A stretch of DNA of 64,000 bases from Euwallacea fornicatus (Eukaryota > Arthropoda > Insecta > Coleoptera > Curculionidae), in NCBI RefSeq assembly GCF_040115645.1, contig NC_089575.1:1488001-1552000 (forward strand). Reading direction: 5' to 3'. Under the pieces are notes generated by a model that was given only the letters and a program-made list of their open reading frames with translations, was not told the DNA's origin and did no database searches. Position 1 is the first letter of the stretch. Each line of letters opens with the position of its first letter. This document shows, one piece after another, positions 46,565 through 58,900 of the stretch. The position numbers and the translations under genes are program-made.

Positions 46565-47553
46565 TTAAATCAGAAAGGAAAAGTCTAAATCACTCTCGGA
46601 ATCCGTACTGTCTGGATTCATGAGGCTATTCATAGCCATAAACCGACGAAAATCATCGTGATCGTAGTACTGCATGGCGATAGTGGGATCGTCCAGATCC
46701 AAGTCGAAATCTGCGTCATCCAAGTCTTCGTCATTATCTTCAATGTCCAGCTCGTCGTCGTTAAGCCAATATAGAATTTGATGTAACATCTCAGTATCCA
46801 CGTTCGAAATTCTACGCCTGCGCGGTTTCGGCGGACCCACGTCCATCTTAGTGCCATTAGGAAGAGCGTGTAAGTACAGGCACGTGTTACCGAAGGGACA
46901 ATATCCACTGCCTTTACTAAAATATCTGCAGTTGATTTTCTGCATGCGCGTCTTTTCTCTCGTTATAAACGTCTGTTTTTCCTCTTGGATCTCAAACCAA
47001 ATTCGACTCGGGTACACATAGTCGGAGGGCTGTCGGCACTCAGGACAGGCTTTTGACACTTCAAAATCAAATTCCTTGCTTTGCCGCCACTTCCTAATGC
47101 AAGCGAAGCAGAAGCAGTGATTGCAATTGGGCAAAATACCGAAAGTTTGCTCTCTAAAGTCTGTTTTTTCCATGATTGTGTCGAAACATATGCCGCAGGC
47201 CAGGGTGGCGGCATTTGAACGGACTTGTGTACTTGTACTGGCACTAGGACTTGTCCCTGATGCAGTGCTTTGATTAGTGTTTGTTGAAGTTGGTGAAAAT
47301 GTCCGGGAGGGCAAATTGTGATTCTGATTCTGTAAAGAAGCTTTATATACCTCAATGTAATACAATATTGCTACACACTTACATGTATTTGATTAGGTTT
47401 GACAGCATTTGGCTGTCTTGGAGACTCAGTCAAATCATGGTGGACATTTCTACATCGATTTCCAAATCGGCAAGTTCCGCGTAAGTAAAACTGGCAAATT
47501 GTTCTGCCCTGTCTTTGGAGGGGATTATCCCTGTACCCATTGGTGATATTCAT
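46565..47553 (-). CDS. Makorin-type RING / CCCH zinc-finger E3 ligase
   Basis: Two exons, 47553-47383 and 47329-46565, giving 311 aa with the conservative ATG start. An N-terminal CCCH finger (CQFYLRGTCRFGNRCRNVH) is followed by a Ser/Thr-rich linker. The makorin-type RING reads CGICFD..PNCNHCFCFACIRKW..CPECR. A conserved stretch after the RING (VYPSRIWFEIQEEKQ) leads to a second CCCH finger (CRYFSKGSGYCPFGNTCLYLH). The C terminus is acidic and Asp-rich. Makorins are ubiquitin ligases that bind mRNA; in Drosophila one member controls oskar translation. The usual second N-terminal CCCH and Cys-His motif are not obvious here. The exon's acceptor lies at 47595-47596 and the codons between it and ATG 47553 are open in frame, so an upstream coding exon may add residues. 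Which makorin paralogue this is cannot be told. Confidence 0.88.
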
Positions 47554-47595
47554 GACCAAATACTGGAACTTTGTGGTGGTATAACCAATAGAAGT

Positions 47596-49923
47596 CTGAA
47601 AAAAATAAATTTGAATAAAAATATTAAAATCCAGTTAAACTGTGACTCAAACTTGATTTAGTGGACCAGTGCCATACTTGAAACATCCTATAAGATTGTT
47701 GTTAAATTAATTATATTAGTGACAACAATATTATTTTTACAGGATCTTTGAAGTACCATCACTGGTTCAGGTTTATCCAGGTTAAACCAGTATTATACAG
47801 GAGTTTTTCCTGATATATTGACATTTCCTTAGTTTACACAACTTAAAAATACTTTTCATGGGATGTCCAGTGGTTCTAAGATTTTCTAAGAGAATAAACC
47901 AAATCTCATCTGTTGTATTCAATATTAGTTCTAATTTTTATGAGTATTTTGTGTATTTAATAATCCAGGAGATACAATTAAAATACTCTCAAATGCCAAT
48001 ACAATGAAACATTTACATTGCACCTGCCATAGTCCAGCACTTTCCACTCAATTTTTGAAATTTTGTTCTAGTACTAGAGGAGTATTCAATATCCTCCAGT
48101 ATTGGAGTGTGGCATCCTATCAAAGCAGAAGTTTTGATTTATTAGACTGTTCCTCTGGAATATTAGAACTCAAATACTTTAAATAGAAGTGTCATGTATT
48201 TAATGATCCAAATTTTTGACTAAAAAATCTATATTTGTATGGAATATGTCTTTGTAGGAAGTTAAAATTAATATAGAAAATTTAGATTTAGGCATTTGAA
48301 AAACAAAGCTTTTCAGTACCTTATTCACATAGTAGACAGTAATTAAAAGTTCAATACTTTAACATTTTGAATAATGAAAGTGTGTAGGCTTCAACAAGAC
48401 TTCCATTTTTGAAAAGTGCACAATCATTATATTAAAATATCTAAATACTGAAGGATATTGAATACACTCCAGAAAGATTGTTTTTGTAATAGATAGGGCT
48501 GTGAATTGCCTCTTCCAATGAATGTAGATATGTGCCCTACTTATTGTCTACTGCAAAATAATTTGTAATAAGAACCACACATTTACAGAAATCCCAAGAA
48601 CATAACAACAAAACAAAGATTTGACCCACATCAAAGCACAATCGAGAAAGATATAGAGGTCAGAGTGTTGACCAGGACAGACCACAATGAAGTTTCTCCT
48701 TGCAGTCTGCCTTAGTAAACACTCCAACTAGTCCCCGCCTAATTATTTTGTAAAATAAGGATTGAAAAATGAATGAACAAAGGCAGGGCGGTAAATAAAA
48801 CCCTAAAATATAGAAAAATCATAATATGAGGCTTACTTATTAGGGTGCTCCTAGGGTCATCTAAATGTATGTAAACGGCTCGAAACCGTGGAGACCTGTT
48901 CTCTGAAGAAGGAACTCAGTGAAGTTAATGAAATATGTTTAATATTGTACTTTAGAAAATTAATGTAGTGACACGAATCATGAATATTGGAGATTCCAAT
49001 TGTAGTAAACCGAAAAATAAACCGAGTTAGTATGATTGTCATAGTTGTCAAAAGTCAAAATCCCATATGTCATATTGTTAAACGTCAAATATGGAGCAAT
49101 AGGCGCTTTCAGATTTGATTTATGGCGCTTGTGCGGCTGGTTCAGTACTATAAAGGGGGAAATCGTAAAGTTATAATCATTTAATTTAGCTTCATTTTGC
49201 AATAAATATTGCAGCAAATATAACGTTAAGATACAAAATATTAAAATTAAGATACTATTCGTTTAAAAATACTTGGGAATTTACTGATTTCTCATGAGCG
49301 CATTTGAGTTTTTACATCAAGACAAAGCTAAAAGTTTTGAACAAAAACCCGCGAAAATTCAAATTTATATGATTTTCAATATTTTTTCTTATAGTTAATA
49401 CTTATTATAAATTGCGTTGTTACATATAGACACCAAAACGTTTCAAAATTCTACTGGTAGTGCCATTATAGATAATAATTCCTTCTTACAGTTTTCCGAC
49501 TCGAAATTGATTGTTTGCCTCCTGATCCCAAGCATATTCACCCCGCAGCGATTCGAATCAGAATTTATTAACGAAAACAAGAAAACGTGCGTAACATATT
49601 ATTCTACAATCGACGAATTACACAAGTCCCCACTAAAGACTCGCTGACCGCTAATCCTTGGCAGTTCTTGTCTTACATGGTTCCTTCAGTTTGGTCGCGA
49701 CTTTGCACGAACCTAACGCGCGTTTTACCTGAGGGTCTCCCCTGTGTAAATAAACCGATGTGAAAGTAAATATTTCAAAAGAAGTAACCCCTATAAGCTT
49801 AATAACTCATTTAATCGACCCTTATTTAAACGCTGAAGTATAAAGTGTGCGATAATAAGAATGAAGTGAGTTTGTTGCAGCGAATGATGTTCTATCCAGT
49901 CAACGAGGGAGATATTAGCGAGG
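47596..49923. other. Intergenic / possible makorin 5' exons
   Basis: No convincing coding exon. It should contain the makorin promoter and perhaps a first exon (minus), and the promoter of the signal-peptide exon at 49924 (plus). Frames at 48857-49217 (minus) have no recognisable signature. Confidence 0.4.
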
Positions 49924-52900
49924 ATGGCAGTATTCGAATTTAGGATATTGGTCTTTGTTGCGTTAAGCTGCTGTATTAAAGGTGAGGACAATTCCTTTAG
50001 GGACGGGTGACATGCTAAAATGATGAGAGAGGATGTGATGAAACTTATTGTATTGCAGCGGATTTAATTACCTTGATATTTGTTATTAAAAAAAGTTTCT
50101 ATTTTAACCTTTTTTCAATGTAGGTTCTTACGCGAATATGCACTATAAACCCTCTGGCAGCATATTTATCTACCTACACAGGGGATGTTGGCCGAAAGAA
50201 AGGAGCGAGGTTAGCAGTAAAGTCGTGGGAGAGAGCACAAGATGACATAACGTTTTTTTATGATTATGCGTATATGTTAATATATGCCAGTTCCACTATA
50301 ATAACACCTACTAGGATTATTGATAAATTTTCGTTAAGTTTGAGTTCATTAATTAAAGGAAGTATCATAACATTTAATGATAAAAACGCGGTACAAGCAG
50401 ATAATCTCTCAAAAATGGCGCTGAAACAAGTGCCGAACGATGTCATTCCTTGTATGATTAACGCTTGTCAGATTCGCGACATCATTAAGAGTACTTGTGC
50501 GCTATTCCTTATAGTTACAAAACGATTCTTCGTTTCTTCTAACATAAAATACGTTTGTTTGCGAATTACTTTCATTCGCATGCAAATTATCAACGCATAG
50601 AAATTGTGCAACGGTCGTGAAAACCATTGTTGCATTATTGCGTTATTGTTGCTCTCATGTAAAAGTGCTGGCACTCTTAATGACGTATTTTTGATGCGTA
50701 TTCTTAGTTACTTTGCACAAAAATGATGAAAAAAAGACAAATTTCACTTCTTCCCCTTTAAGGCTCATTACTAATGATGATGACGAAGGAAAATTCTTAT
50801 CTTACTCATCAAAGATCCGCAATGGGGGTTTCATCAGAGACCCGTGGATTCCGTTTTTACGAAACAAAATTAAGAGTCTAAAATGGGTCTATTAAAACGC
50901 AGTTTATCACCTTTCAACCTTGACTTAACTGCGGTTCCAAGAACGCGGGAGGAGTCGTTCAACGTTCAAAAATATTCAGAACGGGGCTTAGTTATACAAG
51001 ACGGAAGAATGGGGCAATACAGAAATTGAATAAAATTAGTTGCGACCCATAACTTCTTTGATAGCGCTTGAAGTGAACGTCAGAATTCGCTCCGTTCTTA
51101 AACACAGTTTTATCAGAAGAATGTTATGTAGGAGCGCCAGCGCACCGCACAAGGATAAAATAACTTTACGTCCATATCCTTAAAGCTTCATGAGTCTGTA
51201 CAACATGATTGCCAGTGCTCTTAATGAAATTAATTGCTGCAAACAAAATTATAAGCTACATGGGCGAGTACCAACAACCCACTTCTCAAGTTTTATTGTT
51301 CAATTTCGTTTAGCAAGGTAGATTGACCTTAAAACCTGACTTCTGGTCAAGTTGCAACAACATTGTCACGCATCTACCAACGCTGGGAATTTAGCAAATA
51401 TTCACCGCATTTAGAAGCACTTGACCCATGCAAACTCCCATCATTTGCATATCCCTTTATGCAGCATCGCGCTGGTCACTTATTGAAATTTTCATGGTAC
51501 ACTTAAACTTGGTACCCATTATTAGATTGTTTCGTGTTTTCAGTCTATAACCTTCGCATAACTACCCAAAGGTTGGAAACCAGTTACTTTCACTTTTACA
51601 AATACGATTTTGTGCTGCGGCCTGGTGAATACTCCGCTAGGCCTGTGATGGGTTCGGCTCTTTGAATTTAAATTTGAAAAATGGGTGTTAATCTTTTAAT
51701 GTCACGTTTGTTTGAGTACTTCGTGCGCATTGCAATAAACATGCTTAAGTAAGTCCGCCTGTTTATGAGCTTTAAGAAGAAAATCGCGCCTACATTGACG
51801 TGTTCTTCGGCATGAATACGGTAGCTCCTTGGCAATGAAAGTGGTGAATGCAATAGATTTTAAATGAAATTAACGCGTTGCCCCGCAACAATGCGCAACA
51901 AAATTTCGTGCCCATAAAGATTTCGTTCAATTTCTCCTAGTTGGAATAATCGATTTCAGCAATCGGTCTACATACACAGACCGTTCGTTAGTAATCACTT
52001 GAGAAATCGATTTTACTCTTGAACGCACTCGCGTGTGAAACTTATGGCTCTCGTGCCGTTAGAGGTATTCGAATTTTCTATTTTTTTCTGCAAAACACAT
52101 TCGTGCATTTATTATGAGGAAAAAATCATAACTTTCATTTTTAAAGTTGCACGTTACGCGAGTCCAGTTCTTGTCCGTAATTGACTGTGTCCGATGCACC
52201 TACCTCGATCACACCAGGGGAAGCTCGCACATGTCCCTGTAATTATAGAGCGCCGTCGTTAGCTCCACAGAACTGAGGACGCGCGAAGGAACCCAAACGA
52301 GAGAGAAAATTCGGGACGTTCAAACACGTCCAAATTCCCTCGGATCAACCAGGAAGAATCTTGTCGACGTTCGCTTCACAAATCTTATTGTACCTGAACT
52401 TCTCATGGTGAAATCCATTAACGATCCATTGCATCGTCCAATGACTTGTCGAAAAATTCGAAATTTTCCGCTATGTCACTTCCAACGGTACTCATCAAAT
52501 CTCCAGTGTTAAGCCCGAATGTTCGGGTCATTGGCACCGCCCTAAGAATCCTCAGCAATCTACTCGCCATTTACAGCTTTTAACTTATCACCCGTAGTGC
52601 TGATAATAATATCGACTTTTGGCATTAAGGCAGATTTCTGGGCGTGGCTGCCTTGTTCCTGGTAGACCCGATGCAACCTTGAGAGCTCGTTCTTTTGCTG
52701 CTGCCGTAGGAAGGAACCTGCTGGCCGCGTATATACCGGTTGTGAAAGCATTAAAACAAAAATGTTTTTGCGTTATTACTGAATAGAAAATGTACTATTT
52801 AATGGTAATTTGCTATTATGAGTCCGGCTTGTGTCGATAATAGACTGTCGAGGATTAGGCCGAGAGCCTCGTTCTCTACTCCATTTCTCTCCATTCTCTA

Positions 52901-55900
52901 CTAATTGGGCTTAATGTTACTCTTCCTCTCTCAATGCTCAGTACCAATTGCCGAAAATCCCCCACATCACTCAATTACGAATTCTTCCAGCAAACTAGAA
53001 CATTCCTTATACAAGAAGTGGGTATGCGTTAATGGCTGCGACGCATAACTGTGAATTGATTTTTAAGACTATGTAGGTAGTTAACGTTTATTCTCTACGC
53101 CGAGCGTGAATTTGTTATGGGAACGTCGAAGTATGGTGACTCACGCAAAAATCTGAACTCAAGTTTTTTTTAGGTCAAAAATACTTCGTCGGTGAGGAGC
53201 ACCAAGACGACTTCTTTCCCACCAACCCAGTGACTTACTACCAAAATGCTGGCAACTACTTCTTACCCAAAGACTTGCAAACCTCGGATTTGTCACCTCA
53301 TTTGCAACACACTTTACCTCAGTACCAGCAATATGTCGACCCCAAACAGAGCGTACCTTTTCCTTTCAGACTGGCCAACAACGATTACGTGATACCCTCG
53401 ACGCATAGGCCGGATTTCTCTCAACTTTTACCGCAGCAAAGACACTTGAACTACGACAACAGATTAGAATTTGTCCCCTCAACGTTCATCAACCGCAGAC
53501 CCTCCACAATTAGTCCTACTGAGAATAATAAAAAGAGCACTGATCCGCCGGATTTGCGATTTAATAAAAGAGATAGCGAGGAGGAACTAGATGCTGAAGG
53601 GGAGGACGAGGAGTATTTGGACGAACCGGACGAAGAAGTTAAGGCGAAGAGTGATGAGAGGGCAGCGAAGAACGCTGCAGAGGTAGAGAGTAAAGGGAAC
53701 GATAATGACGTTCCAGAGGAGGAGTATGATGAAGAATATGAATATGAGGATGCAGACGAGGTAAGTTTTGACACGCCGAAGTAAAGTGTGGTGGTAGTAG
53801 CGCCCCATGAGGCGCTTGTGAAAAATACCGCAACGCGTTTATAACTTTCGTGAACTCGAAATTTCAAAAAAATTCTTAAACACGTAAAGGTTATTGTAAA
53901 AAAGGGCATTTAACGTATTACTTTCGATGTTTAAAATTTTCACCCCTGTCCAGCTAGCCCTACTAACCTTTTATTTTCAAACGGAAAGGTGCCCATTCCT
54001 GGAAGAGCACCTGGTGACGATAAACCATTAGACATCCAACACTCATTGGATGCAGACTCTGCATATGCGACATCCGCAAGAACTCAACGCTCGGGGGCAA
54101 ATAATCGGCCTCCAGTTTATCGGTCCATTACTCATACCATAGAGGGGAACTTGAGCGACCATCGTACCTGGTACTTGTTGTTAAACGAAATAGTTCCATC
54201 AATCGCCGCAGTTTTTTCTGCGGAAAATGGGAAACACGAAGTCAATAATGTTTGGGTCCGACAAGATCGTACGGCATCACATTATGCTATCGCCGTGATG
54301 GAGTATCTTGACGAGATTTTTCCCAGGAGATGGATCGGTAGAACAGGCGCAGTAGAATGGCCTCCGCGATATCCAGATCTTACGCCTTTCGTTTTTTTTT
54401 GTAGGATAACTTAAAAGGTTCCATTCGCGAAAATGAATCACAAAATTTATAATGATTTCCGTCTCAGAATTCTAACAGAATTAGAATTAATAACAGAAGG
54501 AATACTGGTTAATTACATAAGACTTCGAGGAAGGGCCGAGTCATTGCCGATTTGTTATTGGAGCCAAATTTGAGTGTTTTTTGTAGGAATTTCAATTTTG
54601 ATTGATGTAATAATGAGTTACTTTACTTTGCATCTAATAATTTTGCGTTTTAAGAAAACTTTAGATCCAATCTGAGTTCTAAGTATACCGTCGTATCCCT
54701 TATTGAATTTCCTTTCTTTTGATATGTTACAACGAGTACTTTTCCATTCGGAAATAAAACGTTAGTTGGGGTAGCTGGATAGGGGTGAAAAAAATGAACA
54801 TAAAAAATAATGCATTAAAATAAAATTATACGTAATAAATATCAGGTTTATGAACGTTATAAACGTGTTCCAAAACTTTTTACCAGCGCTGTGCATGTAA
54901 CGTGCGGGACTTAGGGGTGCTCCCACGCAATTAAATATTATTTTTAATCACGAGACTGTTACCCGTATTACTTAACTGTTGTTTTGGTTTTGGTCAGTGA
55001 CTTAAATTTTGTGTTTATTTGCTGCAAATATCCTCACGAGAATTACATGTAGCAGTCAGGAATCGTTTCGTTATTGCATTGAGCATTCGCTGCAGCTTTA
55101 GGTACTAATGATGGTGAGGTTTTTTTCGTGGTCGAATTATTTAGTTTATTGAACTATGAAAACCACTACCATATTTCGGTTAGTTGGTTATTAAATTAGA
55201 AACCTTAATTCAATTAAAAACCTTTATGGTGTCCGGGAATTTTTTCAGTTAGTAAAAAGTTATTAATTGCGCCAAAGCAACTATCGCCCTGTAGATTTGC
55301 AGCATTTCACCACAAATTCGAAGTAGGTACTCGATTAATTCTAGGACCTGCAGCAACAAGTTTGAGGGCCTTTTGAAGCTTTAACCCCCCGTATATCGCC
55401 AAAAAGAAAACTTTTAGATTTTTTTGTAAGGCCCCTTGATTTGACGCGACCTGTATGCAGCTCTCGTTGTTTGTCTAAACAGTTTAGTAACATCGTTTCC
55501 TGGGTTTCCCATGGCGTCATAATAGCGCTCCCTCGTTTGACTGCAAACAAGTGACTAGCACAAAATATACGGGGTTTCCCGAGTAAAGTGCCTGTAATGG
55601 AGATTCTTAAAACAGTGAGAGATATAAGGTGACTCAAATTATAAGCGAGGTGCGCATCTTTGTGTCTGTGCAGAAAATGTTCTAACATTGGTAATATGTC
55701 CAGGGTGTCCATTTTTTGACACTTTTACAGGGTATTTCCGGTGCCGTAAACGATGCCGCGCGCAGATTTTTATGTAGAATCCAGTAGGTGTTCCTATTTT
55801 TGAGAAAATTTCCAAAATTAAGACTCCTTAAATGGGCCGTACGCCGTCTCGAAGAGCTCCGAAAAGTGTGGAAAATGGCTGGTCGAGTCTTGCATGAACT

Positions 55901-58900
55901 CTCGCACAACAACAAAGCCGAACATCTCCTTACTTCTACCCATTTACTGTAAAGAAATGGGCAAAGTTCGTTTCTGAAGAATCCCGTCACCGGTGATGAA
56001 TCATGGTTGCTGCTCAAGAACGTACAAGAGAAAGAAGGTTTGCGTATCGCCACATGTTTCATCCAAACGAATACCGAAAGACCTCCACTATCAGAAGGTC
56101 ATGTGGGACGGAAGCGGAACGATCATATATCATCGGCACTTGTTATTAGTGGAAAAATGAAGATAAGCGACATCAGTGGGGGATTTCCGGCTAAAACGGC
56201 AAGCGGCAATTCAACATCAACGGCAACACCTGCCTGCCTCAACTTGACCACCTTCGCGTTGAAATCGCGAAGAAACGATCACTCAAACAAAAACCATACC
56301 ATCTTCCACAACGATAATACACGTCCTCGTGCCGTCGAATCCATCGACAATAAGGGATGCAATCTGCTCCCGCATCCGCCCTATTCACCGACCGAAGCCC
56401 CATGGATTACCACGCCAATTAATCGCTGAAAAACTGCCAAACAAAGAATTACGATTTGGATGACTTGGTGGCCGATGTCAAAGCCTGGATTGCCTCCAAG
56501 AGCCGTGACTTCTTTGCCCATGGAATCGTCCGGCCGCCAAGCAAAGGGGGCGCAGTTCTTGAAGTGGATGGGAATATACTCCAGAGTAATTATTTAAACG
56601 TGTTTTTGTCAAATTTCGTTGTTGTTTCTGTGAGATAAAATTTGTTGGACAAAATCGTGGTTAATTTTACATTGTCCGAAACAATAAACAAACGCATCGT
56701 TTCATCTCGGTAGGCTTAAAAACAACTGCTCTCTTCTATGACCCGAAAGCGCTACCGGATTTTAGTGTTCCGAAACGTCAAAATGTTTTCAAATTTGACA
56801 GTTTGACATTTTCGACCGACAGAAATTTTGAAGCAATAAAAGATACGGAACGCTTTTCAAATCGAGGAAAGCCGACGGTGAATGACTGCTTCGCTATGAG
56901 TGGAAGTAGTGCAGCTGGGGGCTCAAAATGTGTGTGTTTCCAGATGTGTCCAGACTTGCGTCGACCTCTGAGGACATCAAACACAACAACAATGGAGAAT
57001 TATTAGTTGGTTCTTCACGTAAGAATCTACAGCAACGTCAAAGTCCAGTGGCGCTCTTTGATCATGAAACGAAGCGTTTGTTTTTAAGCCTACTACGACG
57101 AAATGATGCTTTTGTTCATCTTTCCCCTCCGAAATCCAACATGGCGGCCATGAGGAGTAGCCAAGCGAGATATGATTGCTCGAAATCGAGAAAACCCGGA
57201 AAAATTTCGAACACGCCATGTGATTGACAGTTGGCGATAATAGAAAACTTGCGAGTTTCGTGGAATTTCCCACTTTGTATTTATCACCGTTTCCATGATA
57301 TCCATGGAATTGACTTTATTTGCGTAATTAATAAAAAAATAAATAATTAATATAAAAATAAATAATTAATATAAAAATAAATAATTAATATAAAAATAAA
57401 TAATTAATATAAAAATAAATAATTAATATAAAAATAAAGTAAATAATTTATTGCATAAAATTGAACATAAAAAGAGTATCAAGAGTCCCGAATGTATTCG
57501 TTAATAATTGAAGGAAATGTTTTTCATGAAAATGCCGCAGCACGTCAAACACTGGTTCAGGTTCTGCATTTTTTGACGTAACAGACGTGTATACAGGGTC
57601 GCCCATGTAGTAGGTAAATGTGCTTTTTCATGTGTTTCTCATAGAACCCCTTGTATATTATGACGTTTGTGACTCTTTTAAGGAGTTTTGAACAAACATG
57701 CAACATATCCGTGCTCAAATTCAACAGTTTTCGGGAAAAATGACAGAAGAATAGAAATAACAACGGAAATTTTAATACTCGAAAAATAGCAATATGAGCA
57801 ATACTACAATTTAACGCATTAAATGTTTGAATTGCGCCTCGTTGACCTAACTCTACCCCGAACTAACCCGACGGTGGGCAAGTCGCCATTCAAACTCCCC
57901 AAGAACTTTCTTCATCATTTAAAGAGGTATTCGTTGAACTCCTCGAGTAATATTATTTTCTAATCCTTTTGTACTGTTAGGTTTATTTAAATACCCCCTG
58001 TTTCGGACAACCCCGTGAAAAGCTTGAAAGAGGCGAGGTCGGACGGTCTGGCAGACCACTCTAATTGCCACGTGGTCCAAATATGTCAATAGCTAGTGAG
58101 TTGAGACGTGTCTAAGCCACATGAAATACGTTCGGAATTTTTCGAAAAACTCACCAGGGCCATAATATACATGGCGTTCCACAACGACAAAAAAAGGACA
58201 AGTACGTTTATCTAAGACGTGAATGGCTCTGTAGAGAAGTCTGCTACCACAAGGAATGCACAACGAAGAACATTACTTGACGTGTTCCAGCATTTTCGTG
58301 AAAAGCATTTCCTCTAATTATTAACGAATTTGTTCGGAACTTTTGATCCTCTGTGTATGTGAACAATTATTGACATTTTAAATAATTAACTTCGGGCTGA
58401 AAGCGTGTCTACGATTAAATCAAATTAGCAGCTACTATTTCGTTAAAGTTAAAAATTTCTGCTCGTTAAACCTTTTAAGTTTAATTTTAATTTGCATCGT
58501 GTTCATTTCCTCGTAAAACGAGTACATAGATGTAACTAAGTAGATATGATTGTTTCATTTATCTAATCGAGCATAAGACTTACCTAATAACAAATACCAA
58601 TTAGTAATACCCATAATAATAATTAAAAACTTTCTCAATATCGAGGCCACAAAATCAACATCAAGACTCTTTTCCTGGGCAAAACCTCCCATAGATAAAC
58701 AACACTCATTGTGTAACACCTTTTTCACATGCCCACGCTTTATAAACAAATTCATGCTCTTTTACTCTACCCCAATGTTATTTAATTCTACAAGAGAAAA
58801 ACGAATCTCGTTAACGATTTTTAGGAGCCTAATGAAGTCGATGAGGAGAAACAATTAAAGAGCAATGAAACTAATCATCCTGAAGTGTCTAGTCATGAAA

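Noticed and set aside
53451..53909. Ser/Tyr-rich antisense frames
   Set aside because: Mirror of the acidic coding exon of the repeat protein.
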